Positions 35,752 through 45,052 are shown, counted from the stretch's first letter. The stretch is DNA of 64,000 nt from B33-G16 sp964611035 (GCA_964611035.1 CAZSWT010000007.1:1-64000), one strand, 5' to 3'. A program made the numbers and translations. Notes: generated from the sequence alone by a model not told the origin.

Positions 35752-36054
35752 TTAGCACCCACCGAATTTCCTCGGCACACTTGGAGAACATGCCTCCTTC
35801 AGATCAACCCAGCGGATCAGCAGATCGGCAACCTCCGGATCAAAGGTCGCCAAAAGGAGATATAAGGTAGCGGCATCCAGTTCAACGTCATCCCAGCCCA
35901 ACACCTGAAGGTGCCTAGCCAGTTCCTGAACGCTCATACCAGGATCTGCCAGGAGGGTCAGAGTCACGGTTTTGATAAAATCAGGAATGGAGGTGACTTC
36001 CATTCCCTTGTCGACCAAATGCTGTATCAGGATTCGTATGCGCTGCCCCACCAT
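35752..36054 (-). CDS. Paralogous hypothetical protein, copy A (KGMEVT family)
   Basis: 100 residues, helical. Shared blocks with copy B: RIRILIQHLVDKGMEVT, IPDFIKTVTLTLLADPGMSVQEL, HLQVLGWDDVELDAATLYLL. It extends further at the C-terminus with FDPEVADLLIRWVDLKEAC. It lies 20 bp downstream of an intact STAS-like gene, so the two form a pair. Function unknown. Confidence 0.75.
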   Translation of the reverse strand: MVGQRIRILIQHLVDKGMEVTSIPDFIKTVTLTLLADPGMSVQELARHLQVLGWDDVELDAATLYLLLATFDPEVADLLIRWVDLKEACSPSVPRKFGGC

Positions 36055-36074
36055 CTACTCCTTTTTCAATCATA

Positions 36075-36419
36075 CTATTGGTTAGTTATTTCCGGTTGAG
36101 ATGCTGGAGGTATGATCGATATGTTCAGGTCAAAGAGCATCTCTTTTTCTGGAGCCAAGCGGGATGCGTGCTCACCGATAAAGACCAGATCTAAGGATTT
36201 GCCTTTCAGGAGGTCAAAATTACTGTGAAAGACCTGCAGCCCGAAACGGTGTAGTGTTTTCAGGGAACCGGTATGGAGGTACACCTTTGAGCATGGTGCG
36301 CAAGACCTTCTCAAGACGTTGAGCAGTTCATGGGCAGAGGTTCCGTCAAAGTCACCTCTTAATTTCAGGTGGACATCTTCACCTTTCATCTGAATAGAGA
36401 TCTTGAAATCTTTTGCCAT
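36075..36419 (-). CDS. STAS-like small protein, copy A
   Basis: 114 residues. The pattern of alternating strands and helices (ISIQMKGEDVHLKLRGDFDGTS, then AHELLNVLRRS, VYLHTGSLKTLHRFGLQVF, LDLVFIGEHA) resembles STAS/anti-anti-sigma proteins, although the usual phosphoacceptor context is not clear. Upstream are GGAGGG bases before the ATG. Paired with the KGMEVT-family gene; the same pair exists, half decayed, 3 kb away. Confidence 0.6.
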   Translation of the reverse strand: MAKDFKISIQMKGEDVHLKLRGDFDGTSAHELLNVLRRSCAPCSKVYLHTGSLKTLHRFGLQVFHSNFDLLKGKSLDLVFIGEHASRLAPEKEMLFDLNISIIPPASQPEITNQ

Positions 36420-36476
36420 GGTTAACCCTCCCTGCTATCCGAATGTGTTCCGCCCTTATTCGATGCTTCTTTAAAC

Positions 36477-36576
36477 TAAGGGGTTTTACCAGAGCACCAT
36501 CAGTACTGTCCCCTTCCAATTCCTTCGTTACCTGCGCTGCTACCAGGACAACGGGTGTGCTCTGGGATGCCCCTTA
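36477..36576. repeat. Nested inverted repeat, about 100 nt
   Basis: TAAGGGG (36477-36483) pairs with CCCCTTA (36570-36576), CCAGAGCAC (36489-36497) with GTGCTCTGG (36557-36565), and GTCC (36508-36511) with GGAC (36546-36549). All three are nested in one hairpin with a roughly 35-nt GC-richer head. It lies between rnk and the STAS-like gene. It may be a structured RNA, a leader element or the relic of a mobile element; I cannot name it. Confidence 0.55.
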
Positions 36577-36713
36577 AATGCAAAATTGTATGGCGAATCT
36601 GTTCATGTCGGCCATTCAAAGGCCGGCAAGGGTAAGGTTTAAAGAGCCCTTGCTGAACCGGTACAGTCTTCTTTTGATTCTCCCACTCTTTTTCCCTCTT
36701 GGACTGGCAACTC

Positions 36714-37145
36714 CTACTCATCAAGGTCGCCTGCTGCTTCCGGCTGATAGAGCACCTTTTCTATTTTCAGCCGCCTTCTTCCTGATGGAACATCCCACTC
36801 AACCACACTTCCCTCCCTGTATCCCAGAACCGCGGAACCAATCGGTGCCAGGACAGAGACTTTTCTTTGGGAGAAATCAGCATTTAAGGGAAAGACCAAA
36901 GTGAAAGTCAATTTTTCGCCAGAATCAAGGTCGCGAAGTTGGACTTTTGAATCCATAGTGACAACATCAGCAGGGACATCCCTTGGATCAACTACATTCG
37001 CTCGATCTAACTCGTCTATTAGGCGCTCAAAATTCTTTTTCTGCCATTCGTTTGAAGGATTAGCGAACTGTTGCAGGATATCCTCCAGGCGACGTCTATT
37101 GGGCTCAGTAATGTAGAGACTATAATCCGTTTCGTCTAATGCCAT
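36714..37145 (-). CDS. rnk: Rnk-like regulator of nucleoside diphosphate kinase (GreA/B C-terminal domain)
   Basis: 143 residues. An N-terminal helical hairpin (about 15-55) is followed by the GreA/GreB-type FKBP-like domain: DVVTMDSKVQLRDL, LTFTLVFP, VSVLAPIGSAVLGYREG, and the characteristic end YQPEAAGD. This matches Rnk, which binds RNA polymerase but lacks the acidic tip of GreA. Single gene, no operon evident. Confidence 0.88.
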   Translation of the reverse strand: MALDETDYSLYITEPNRRRLEDILQQFANPSNEWQKKNFERLIDELDRANVVDPRDVPADVVTMDSKVQLRDLDSGEKLTFTLVFPLNADFSQRKVSVLAPIGSAVLGYREGSVVEWDVPSGRRRLKIEKVLYQPEAAGDLDE

Positions 37146-37782
37146 GGGAATAACGCTTTATTTTAAAAAGGCCCGTTGATGAAAAATAAAACCACCATCG
37201 AAAAACTGGCCAAAATTTATATGAAAATGCCCTTAGGGTATGACCGAAAAAAATACGCTTATCACGTAACGGTGGGAATCCCTGTTGGGAAAGAATGCGC
37301 TCTTCGTTATAACCACCCACTCTGAATTTTTTCCAGAACCATCGCATTTCCTTCTTTGTTCCTGTGAAAAATCTTAATGGAGCCTGTTGAAGCACCACAA
37401 GCACATATTTAACCCTTCGGCTAAGAGCATGTTTCATCTTTGCAACCCTTCTGTGACTTTCTTCCCGCTTTGCAAGAATCTCTATTTAGATTTTTCCCTT
37501 TGATGCCTAGCTAATCATCTTATACAAGAAAAGTCCTTCATCGGTTTGGGATCGCCATGAACAAGGATTCCTTTATGCGATCTAATTCCATTTCTCGACG
37601 ATGTCGAGGATATATCTCTAAGCCAAAGAGCCCTTTTTCATTGAAAAATGCCGAACCTTTTCTCCGCAGGTCACTGATAATCGCTTCTCTTTTGTTATTT
37701 AAAGTTAAAGGAAATGTTATATGATTTGATAGAAATGTAAACCTCAAATGATTATCAGCATAGTAACAGGTATAAACTGATA
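37146..37782. other. Intergenic stretch without a supported gene
   Basis: Two open frames on the minus strand (37120-37437 and 37538-37747) have aromatic- and Lys/Arg-rich translations without family resemblance or ribosome sites, so I do not call them. No terminator or strong promoter is evident. Confidence 0.35.
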
Positions 37783-38721
37783 TTAAATGAGAGATAAAAG
37801 GTAAGATCTTAGATTGGCTTTTTCATTCCTCAGACCGAGTTTCTTTCTAAGGTTGTGCCTATGAAACTCGACAGCCCTCGGGGACGCATTCAACAATTCT
37901 GCTATTTCTTTTGTAGTCTTGCCTTGCTTCACGAGATCTGCCACCTGGATTTCCTTGGGAGTAAGGTCTTTATACACAACGGTCAAACTATGGAGAAAGG
38001 GAGAGATAATATCGTTTATGCGTAATTCTAAAATATCTGAAAAAGTCTTTTGTTTCCCGTCTAATCCGCTGCCTTTCAGCTTTTTTAGGTAGGGCAGAAT
38101 CAATTCCCTTACATTGAGTAAAATTCTTTGTTCAAGGGCTGCTTTGTCGTCCTCTCTCTTCCCCAAGAGGACTTTTAATGCGATGTTGAGCTCCTTAAGG
38201 TTCTTGTTCTTGTCTTCCAATTCCTTATCTCTTTGTTTCAATTCTTGTTCAGCCCATTTATGCTCGATAATGTCACCAAGTCGCTCGGCAATAGCATTGA
38301 GCAAGCTTCTTTCTTCCTTCAGGAAGGGACCCTCATCGCTTTCAGGTCGTTGTTCACTATAAAAAACTTCCAACGTGCCAATGTTATGATTGTTTGCTTT
38401 TATTGCTGTGGCCTGCTTCCATGGTGTTTCTTTGTAATTACGCGTGCAAAAAATTTCGCCTTTCACGATGATTTGTGTACCGGTAATATCAGGATACTGC
38501 CATGCACTGGCTACCAAGTTGGCCGTTGCCTGAAGTAACCCAGAAAGCGAAATCCCGGGTTTTTCCATAAGCTGACTAATGGAGTAGAGACAATTAAGTT
38601 CCTTGAGTCTCTCTTCGAGTTGCCCGGTTTTCACTTGATACCTCTGTTGAGCTTGCTTCATATCATTTTCTAGCTCTTTTATCTTTTTTGCCAGCTCTTT
38701 ATAGGTTGATTTATTGCCCAC
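37783..38721 (-). CDS. GAF-domain LuxR-family transcriptional regulator
   Basis: 312 residues. It opens with a coiled coil (TYKELAKKIKELENDMKQAQQRY), the N-terminal type shared by many Desulfobacterota sensor proteins. A GAF-like sensory region follows (about 45-155: LNCLYSISQLMEKPGISLSGLLQATANL ... EERSLLNAIAERLGDIIEH), then a coiled linker and a C-terminal LuxR helix-turn-helix (about 250-310: LTPKEIQVADLVKQGKTTKEIAELLNASPRAVEFHR). Signal and targets unknown. Confidence 0.88.
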   Translation of the reverse strand: MGNKSTYKELAKKIKELENDMKQAQQRYQVKTGQLEERLKELNCLYSISQLMEKPGISLSGLLQATANLVASAWQYPDITGTQIIVKGEIFCTRNYKETPWKQATAIKANNHNIGTLEVFYSEQRPESDEGPFLKEERSLLNAIAERLGDIIEHKWAEQELKQRDKELEDKNKNLKELNIALKVLLGKREDDKAALEQRILLNVRELILPYLKKLKGSGLDGKQKTFSDILELRINDIISPFLHSLTVVYKDLTPKEIQVADLVKQGKTTKEIAELLNASPRAVEFHRHNLRKKLGLRNEKANLRSYLLSLI

Positions 38722-39139
38722 TTGAAGCTCCTATTTTTTTGTCCAGCATTATTAATAGGTAGAAGAAATGGTGCCTTCAGGGCAGCAAGGTTAATCCTCT
38801 ATCTCTGAATAATGGTAAAATTCTTTGGATACGGAATCTAACGGTTTGTTTTCTCATACATTAATCAAAACTTGATTGAAATGTGGTGCGTTGTCAAGGC
38901 CATTACCTATTAATTCATACGAATGCCGTTAAATGACTGCACTTTTCTCATGATATCCTTTTATTGGTACCGTCCTGGCTAATCGAAAAAATAATCGACA
39001 ATAAATATCATGGTCGGGGATTTCTAATCTGTGTTTCGAATCCAGAGCATTGCGTAAAACAAAGCAGGCTCTATTATGCGCACCAAAGATATAGCAAAGT
39101 GATATATGAGGCTTTTGGCCTAAGGCCTTGGCCGGTATT
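38722..39139. other. Intergenic stretch without a supported gene
   Basis: AT-rich. A 75-codon open frame (minus, 38929-39156) overlaps the antiporter's displaced C-terminal domain and has no recognisable content. Nothing else is seen. Confidence 0.3.
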
Positions 39140-39382
39140 CTATTTGTGTAATCCATTGGCGCGATTGCTGCCGGGCTCAGTAAATACTTGGAAGGATGTA
39201 AGTTCCTCGGGTTTGCCCATCACGGCCACCGAATCACCGGGTTCAAAGCGATAATCAACGGCGGGGTTGGGTTCAAGCCTTTCATGACGCATCACTCCAA
39301 CAACAGAAGCACCGGTCCGGCTACGTATGCCCAGTTCACCGATAGTGCGATTATTCAAAGGGCTCTCGGGCAATACTTCAAC
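39140..39382 (-). pseudogene. RCK_C (TrkA-C) domain cut from antiporter by a stop codon
   Basis: Directly after the antiporter's TAG and in the same frame, the codons read VEVLPESPLNNRTIGELGIR and GASVVGVMRHERLEPNPA, followed by YRFEPGDSVAVMGKPEEL. This is a TrkA-C/RCK_C domain, which normally forms the C-terminal end of KefB-type antiporters and binds a regulatory ligand. There is no ATG; a TTG at 39373 is possible but has no ribosome site. Confidence 0.8.
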
Positions 39383-41128
39383 CTAGTTCAGTTCAAGAAG
39401 ATCTTTAGCACTCTGCAGTTGAGCAATCGTACGATAATTATGATGCGATTGATAGAGCGGTGCGTATAATTCTTGCCGTACTGCGTCAGTGTAGTGCTGT
39501 ATCTCAGTGACCGGCATATGCAAACAGAGAAGTGCCTGACGCGTAATCTCCAGGCCGGCTTCGAACTCAGGTTGAACGACCATATAGACACCTCTCTTTT
39601 GTAAAGCTTTCATCTGTTCTATCCCTTCAGCTCTAGCTACAATATTGAGGCGTGGATTAAACTTACGGGCATGATCAACAATAGATTGTGCGATAACAAT
39701 AGCGGGTGTGGTTATGAGCAGTAAACGTGCTTGATCAATCTTTGCCGCCTCTAAAACGATCGGCTGACTTGCATCACCATAAATTACCGGAAACCCAGCT
39801 GTTTTGGCCTGTTTAACTCGCCGATAATTTAACTCTACAATAACGAAGCCTATGCCCAGTTGCTTCAGAACATGGGCTACATGTGAGCCTATTCTCCCTC
39901 CGCCTGCAATGACTATATGGTTATGAAGGCCGGTTTTCGGAAGGTTAATCGTTTGCAGCGGCTCATGCTTGAACCAGCGATTTCTCAGGGCATAGAGAGG
40001 AGCTGTCAGCCTTGAGATGAAGGGGGTCAGCGCCATGGTTAAAATAGCAGCACTGAGAATCAATGAATACTCATTGGTACCGATTGAGTTCGTTTTGAGG
40101 CCCACCCTGGCAAGCACAAAAGAAAACTCGCCTATCTGGAAGAGCCCTAAGGCCACTGCTATAGGCACCACATTGCCGTAGCCAAAAACCTTGCTCAAAA
40201 CCAGAAAAATAATCCCCTTGCCCATAGAGACCAACAGCACCAAAAGTATGAGCTTGTCCCAATTTGATACTAAAAAAATTGGGTCCAGCAACATGCCCAC
40301 GGAAGTGAAGAAAAGCAGGCCAAAAAGATCCCTCAGTGGAATGATATCGCTCAATGCCTGGTGACTATAGTCCGATTCACTGAGGACCATACCGGCAACA
40401 AATGCCCCAAAAGCAAAGGATAGCCCAAAGAGGTAGGTAGCATAGCCGACACCAAGCCCGATGGCAGTAATCGCCACAAGGAATAACTCGCGCGAGTTCC
40501 AGCTGGCGATGGAGGTCATCAGGCGGGGAAGGAGTCGTGTGCCCAGAATAATCATTATTGTAATAAAGAGGGAGGCTTTTATCGCGGAGAAAACAAGCAG
40601 CGGGAACCCGGTTTTCGGATTATTTAACACTGGCAGAATAATCATCATCGGTACCACCGCCAAATCCTGAACAATCAACATGCCAATCATCACGCGGCTT
40701 GAGAGTGTGCCTAACCATCCTTGGTTCATAAGCGTTTTTAAAATAACCATTGTGCTGGAAAGGGAGATTAGAGCCCCCAGCCAAAGTGAGGGAACCCACT
40801 CCCAGCCCAGATACCATCCGATTCCATACCCGTAAGCCATGGTCAAAACGATCTGTATCGGCGTGCCAATGAGAGCGATGCTACGCACTGGCTTCAGTTC
40901 TTTAAGGGAAAATTCTAATCCCAAAGCAAAAAGCAGGAGTGCAACACCAATCTCCGCTAAGAGTTCGATTTCATGTATCCCCGAAACTGTTACACCGCCA
41001 GTGTAAGGGCCAACCAACACACCGGCCAGCATATAGCCCAGAATTAATGGTTGCCTTAGTTTTTGAGCGATTAACCCTCCTATTAAGGCAGCAACCACAA
41101 TAATGATAATATCAGCGGCTATTCCCAT
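39383..41128 (-). CDS. KefB-type monovalent cation:proton antiporter (CPA2) with TrkA-N domain
   Basis: 581 residues. About 12 membrane segments form the Na+/H+ exchanger domain (1-385), including the conserved LLAEIGVALLLFALGLEFSLKEL and FAFGAFVAGMVLS. A TrkA-N Rossmann domain follows (about 405-525; IVIAGGGRIGSHVAHVLKQLG). The frame ends in TAG after LLELN, but the reading frame beyond continues into an RCK_C domain, so one base change (TGG to TAG) would explain the break. The truncated product keeps transport and NAD-binding parts and might still work with altered gating. A sequencing error is also possible. Confidence 0.85.
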   Translation of the reverse strand: MGIAADIIIIVVAALIGGLIAQKLRQPLILGYMLAGVLVGPYTGGVTVSGIHEIELLAEIGVALLLFALGLEFSLKELKPVRSIALIGTPIQIVLTMAYGYGIGWYLGWEWVPSLWLGALISLSSTMVILKTLMNQGWLGTLSSRVMIGMLIVQDLAVVPMMIILPVLNNPKTGFPLLVFSAIKASLFITIMIILGTRLLPRLMTSIASWNSRELFLVAITAIGLGVGYATYLFGLSFAFGAFVAGMVLSESDYSHQALSDIIPLRDLFGLLFFTSVGMLLDPIFLVSNWDKLILLVLLVSMGKGIIFLVLSKVFGYGNVVPIAVALGLFQIGEFSFVLARVGLKTNSIGTNEYSLILSAAILTMALTPFISRLTAPLYALRNRWFKHEPLQTINLPKTGLHNHIVIAGGGRIGSHVAHVLKQLGIGFVIVELNYRRVKQAKTAGFPVIYGDASQPIVLEAAKIDQARLLLITTPAIVIAQSIVDHARKFNPRLNIVARAEGIEQMKALQKRGVYMVVQPEFEAGLEITRQALLCLHMPVTEIQHYTDAVRQELYAPLYQSHHNYRTIAQLQSAKDLLELN

Positions 41129-41275
41129 AGGCGTATTTCCTCTTTTTGTAATCAGTTAAAAATAAATGATTCTCATGGGTTATGAGAAAGACATTATATG
41201 CATTTCATAAACGATATACATTATTTTGAAACTTATCCGCTAAAAATCCCCATAATTGGTTTATATTATCATGCA

Positions 41276-41574
41276 TCACGCCTCATCAGTGAGGGCACAG
41301 TGCTTCCGCCACAGGGATCCTCTTCCCTTCACAAACCGAAAGATGGAGTGAGCGCCCACGTAATAGAAAAACGGTGCCCCATACTTCAATACTGCCGTCT
41401 GCAAGGCAAGGATATGAGCCCAGGAGGCCTCTTTCCTTAAAAGGGTAGAGTAGAGGATAAAACGGCTAAAATCATCTAAGGAGGTGATAAGATACCACTT
41501 CTCCTGCGCAGGCGGCGACAACAGGTGATAGGAGGAGTCGTGCTGTATGATTTCCCTAATGTAATTCTTTAATC
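41276..41574 (-). pseudogene. Transposase (rve integrase core) fragment
   Basis: The frame reads IRE-IIQHDSSYHLLSPPAQEKWYLI, then TSLDDFSRFILYSTLLRKE and ALQTAVLKYGAPFFYYVGAHSIFRF, ending WRKHCALTDEA. This is the middle of a DDE integrase core (LITxIDDxSRFIL and the YYVDSHSIFRF segment), here with the second Asp of that segment replaced by Gly. Both ends of the transposase and any inverted repeats are missing. Confidence 0.7.
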
Positions 41575-41612
41575 CTTTTCGCTAATTCTTCGTATGTTGG
41601 TTTTCTGGGCAT
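41556..41612 (-). pseudogene. Sensor-kinase N-terminal stub
   Basis: An ATG opens MPRKPTYEELAKRIKELH and stops. This is the standard first helix of PAS/GAF sensor histidine kinases in Desulfobacterota, and also resembles the start of the GAF-LuxR gene at 38721. The transposase fragment overlaps its 3' end in another frame, so the kinase gene was probably cut by that element. Confidence 0.55.
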
Positions 41613-41732
41613 CAAAACATTCTTAAATAGCTATTGCCATAGCAGCAGTCAATTGATGGAAAAAATCCAGCAGTTTGCAAAGAGATATTTTGTTGAAAAT
41701 CGCTATTTCTTATGAGCTTGTATTGCTTGGTT

Positions 41733-44717
41733 TTAGCTATCATTGCTTATCTTCCTCACGAATTGTTCTACTTTTTCTTCGAAAGGCGTTTCAAATCCAC
41801 CATGGTAGACGCTTTGGGTAGCAATTTCTGTGGAAACCATAGCCACTCTGTATTTTTGGGGAAAGTTTTTTGCCCGATCTCTGAATTTTTTTCGCACTCT
41901 GATAAAATCGGGAAAATGGAGAAGAAGCATCTTTGCATACGGGGATTTCCCGATATTTTCTGGGTTCGCGAGGAGGTAGCTATAAATGGAATCTGTAAGC
42001 TCGTTTATTTCATGGCTGATTTCATTGCTAATGTCTGTATATAATTTTTTGCCCTGGGATTGGGCATACCGGTGAAAGATCAAGTTGGATTCATCTATTG
42101 CTCGTTTTTCCAGGATCTTTAATACATCCTTTACATATTCCTCTTTATATTCCAGAAATTCCTTGTCTTTCATGAACAATCCTCCAATGATCTCGTAAGA
42201 GGAACAAATTACACCGCATTTGTTTGCTGAGGCGTCTTTAAGTATTATAATACCATTCTTTTGTATCATGTCTCTCGCCTCGGGAGAAATAAAGGAGTTG
42301 GCACCTTCTATTATTGCTCTGGTAGTTGGATTATGATTATTGTCAAAAAGTTTTTCCCAGTTACCGATATGGATGGTTTCAGGACGCCCTCCACATGGTA
42401 TAAAGACATCCGTAAAGTGAGAAAATATGAGATTTTCAAACTGCGCATGAAACTCGTCTGATGATATCCACTCTTCCCTTATGCCGTCATGGTCTTTTGT
42501 AACCTTTTTAAAGAGATCCACCAGACCTTCTCTCTTTTGCTCCCGAGAGTAAACGATAAAACCAGCCACGTTGAGGCGATCCGGTGAGAATTTCTCGATA
42601 TCATCTTTATGAATAAGGCTGCCAAGTTCTTCTTTATCGATACCGTTTGGATCATAGATAACCCCAGAAGCATCGGTGATGGAAGTGATTTGGATCGATG
42701 GACATTGGGCCAGCAGCAGTTTTATCTCGTTTCCTGCAACATCCCCGTTAGGCCCACCTGTAAGCTTAACGCTGAAGGGGTCTGAGCGGGCGTTAATTCC
42801 AAGTTCCTTCAGCGCCCGCTCCACAAACTTCAGCACACCGAGAGAGGTGACGCCATATTTCTTGTGATTGATGCCGATTTTCTTGCTGGAGATAATGCCG
42901 CCCCCGAGAATGTATCCCCGGTTTTTTGCGCGTTCAGCCATGTATTCAATCATGGAATCATGCATGTTCTCATCGGGCCCCACCTCGATGGGCTCATCTT
43001 CGCCATAGTAGTCAACTATTTTGGGATCAACAGGTTTCCCATGACGAGTGACAAATATGTCAAGAAATGCATTTATAATTCCCCTCTGAAGGTTGTAAAG
43101 ACGATTGACGACCTTGTCGGACTCTTTCAAATCATGGGCTCGCATGACAACCGCCAGTTTAGAGCCCCCTTGATAGATATCCTTATTTTTCAGATGCTGG
43201 GTGTGGGCCAGGACCATTGCTTCTTTGAAAATGGATTCCATGGTTGAAATAAAGTCGTCTTTTCTTTTTGAGATGACGGTCCGAAATCCTCCTCGAGCAA
43301 TGTCTGAAAATCCGAAATGATAACCGGATCCAAAGCGGTGGTAAAAGAATGTTATGCGAAAGGGAAGATCAGGAGGCAGATTGGTCCTGATTTCCTGAGG
43401 TAAATGATCCATATAATGGGGATCCAGCCTGAAGGAAAGGGCTTTTTTGTATGTAACGAAAAAGTTTGTCTTAAGCGTATATCGGATAAAAAGAAGCGCA
43501 ACACCAAACATTATCCTTCTCGTTTCATCCAAGATAACATGGCCTGTGTTGTATTCGTCAATTATGGATTGTAGTCTCTGGTATTCTTTCTCAAGGATTT
43601 CTTTATCTACACGTTTTTCAGGATCGGGATTAAATTTTTTATCAAACAGTTGTAGCATTTCCCTGGTGAGTTGAAGATGGCTAAAAAAGGCATCTTGGGT
43701 TTCGTCCCAATCAAATCGATAGGGAGAGCTATGCGCCATGTTGGTGTGAACGAAGGTAGTGATTGCGCTTAAAAGGCTGCCCTCTGGACCTGTTAACACG
43801 TTACTGGTTACCAGTTCATAGTATGTTCTGTCATGTATATTAATGACCTTCGTATTATAAAGTTCGGATTGTAATGAGGAGAAGATTGGCATGTCTTTAT
43901 GTATAGGTTTTCCGTCTCGAGTAGTAATATATGACGATAAAATTGTTACATTCTGCTCGGCATCTTTTATTTCTAATATATAGTTTCTTTGGGTGGCAAC
44001 ATTAAGTCGATAAAATATTTCAATAACCTTTCCCAGGTATCCCTTAAACAGCGGATTGATAACTGAAAAAACGAGCCTTGTCTCTTCCCGGCCTTTTTCA
44101 TCTTTTGTTGGCTCAACATCCAGAAAGATACCACCCTGGCGGATTGCGGACTGGAAAAGCCACATTGCTCTGGCAACTCTGAGGGCGGGGGAGAGCACAA
44201 CATAGCCTCGATTGTTCTCTAAGAAACGCTGAAGAATCGTGTCAAATTCTTGAAAGGTAAAGTCGGGGTAGTGATCTTTAAGGTTTTTACGGATAAGCCC
44301 CTTACCTCGAAAAATTGGTGTTGATTCCAATTTTTCTTTATCAGTTCGAAAATGGAATTTCTGTAGCTCAAGCTCGCCATCCTGGCCCGGCAGAAAAGTG
44401 TTGGAATGGATCATTTCTGAATAGATAATCTCTTTATCCTTTATAGAATCGAGGGTCTTGAATAAGGTACCTGGTTTATTTATGGTAGCTATAATAAGCT
44501 TTTCATCAGTGTCCCTTAAAACAAGCTGATGGTTTTCACCCAGGGTTTGCAGGTTCATGCTTAGATTCAATAGGGCATCTTTTTCAGGTCCAAAGGTGAT
44601 GAAAAAATACGGATGCATACTCTCGAGAAGCCAGTTTAAATTTTTTAATGCAAAATTTTTATGTTTTCCTATGGCCCTGGAAATTTGATTGATGGCTTTT
44701 TGTGGATCAATATACAT
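41733..44717 (-). CDS. gdh: NAD-specific glutamate dehydrogenase (large, about 115 kDa class)
   Basis: 994 residues. The N-terminal half is a long regulatory region with ACT-like segments. The catalytic half starts near 455: GFSDIARGGFRTV, QGGSKLAVV (with the catalytic Lys region), PDENMHDSMIEYMAERAKNRGY, then the Rossmann part LTGGPNGDVAGNEI and IEGANSFISPEARD. The size fits the 115-kDa class, which deaminates glutamate to 2-oxoglutarate with NAD+. GGAGGG lies upstream of the start. The transcript has a leader of about 330 nt with a large folded element, suggesting RNA-level control. It is the catabolic counterpart of the glutamine-using enzymes earlier in the window. Confidence 0.94.
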   Translation of the reverse strand: MYIDPQKAINQISRAIGKHKNFALKNLNWLLESMHPYFFITFGPEKDALLNLSMNLQTLGENHQLVLRDTDEKLIIATINKPGTLFKTLDSIKDKEIIYSEMIHSNTFLPGQDGELELQKFHFRTDKEKLESTPIFRGKGLIRKNLKDHYPDFTFQEFDTILQRFLENNRGYVVLSPALRVARAMWLFQSAIRQGGIFLDVEPTKDEKGREETRLVFSVINPLFKGYLGKVIEIFYRLNVATQRNYILEIKDAEQNVTILSSYITTRDGKPIHKDMPIFSSLQSELYNTKVINIHDRTYYELVTSNVLTGPEGSLLSAITTFVHTNMAHSSPYRFDWDETQDAFFSHLQLTREMLQLFDKKFNPDPEKRVDKEILEKEYQRLQSIIDEYNTGHVILDETRRIMFGVALLFIRYTLKTNFFVTYKKALSFRLDPHYMDHLPQEIRTNLPPDLPFRITFFYHRFGSGYHFGFSDIARGGFRTVISKRKDDFISTMESIFKEAMVLAHTQHLKNKDIYQGGSKLAVVMRAHDLKESDKVVNRLYNLQRGIINAFLDIFVTRHGKPVDPKIVDYYGEDEPIEVGPDENMHDSMIEYMAERAKNRGYILGGGIISSKKIGINHKKYGVTSLGVLKFVERALKELGINARSDPFSVKLTGGPNGDVAGNEIKLLLAQCPSIQITSITDASGVIYDPNGIDKEELGSLIHKDDIEKFSPDRLNVAGFIVYSREQKREGLVDLFKKVTKDHDGIREEWISSDEFHAQFENLIFSHFTDVFIPCGGRPETIHIGNWEKLFDNNHNPTTRAIIEGANSFISPEARDMIQKNGIIILKDASANKCGVICSSYEIIGGLFMKDKEFLEYKEEYVKDVLKILEKRAIDESNLIFHRYAQSQGKKLYTDISNEISHEINELTDSIYSYLLANPENIGKSPYAKMLLLHFPDFIRVRKKFRDRAKNFPQKYRVAMVSTEIATQSVYHGGFETPFEEKVEQFVRKISNDS

Positions 44718-44840
44718 TTTGCACCCTCCTTTCGCCTTTTATATTTTATCCTTTTTTAATGTCCGCCAAAAGGCAATAAATAGAATTTTACCATTGACCC
44801 TTCTACCTAACCTTTATTAGTGAAAAAATATAAAGTATTC

Positions 44841-45026
44841 TTAACTACTTAGGCTCTCAGGTTCAAGCCTGCCCTGGCGCGATGGCCGTTATCAAGGAAA
44901 GCGACTCCCGACTGCTTAAAAGTATCTCTCTTAAATTCAACTTCTTGAAATCAGGTCTGGGCCAGGGGTTCTCAGTTCAGGGGGACAACCCCGATTTATC
45001 GAGGAACTCTGAACCTGTGTAGTTAA
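44841..45026 (-). promoter_or_regulatory. Large structured element in the gdh leader
   Basis: TTAACTAC (44841-44848) pairs with GTAGTTAA (45019-45026), AGGTTCA (44859-44865) with TGAACCT (45010-45016), and inside these CCCTGGC (44872-44878) with GCCAGGG (44961-44967). A separate hairpin, GTTCAG (44975-44980) with CTGAAC (45009-45014), encloses GGGG/CCCC. The last stem and the second outer stem share bases, so they exclude each other. This is the architecture of a switching leader; a MITE with inverted ends is the alternative. Confidence 0.55.
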
Positions 45027-45052
45027 TTTTAATCAACAAATAAATTTACTAA

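Noticed and set aside
37120..37437. 105-codon minus-strand open frame overlapping the rnk start
   Set aside because: Overlaps rnk and reads as a random aromatic- and Lys/Arg-rich sequence without a start signal.
37538..37747. 69-codon minus-strand open frame
   Set aside because: No ribosome site and no recognisable pattern.
39383..39385. Pyrrolysine insertion as the explanation for the antiporter TAG
   Set aside because: Several intact genes in the window end in TAG, so general amber recoding is unlikely; kept only as a side remark.
44841..45026. TPP riboswitch in the gdh leader, because CTGAGA and ACCTGAT occur
   Set aside because: Spacing, order and the other conserved TPP segments do not fit, and the gene is unrelated to thiamine.
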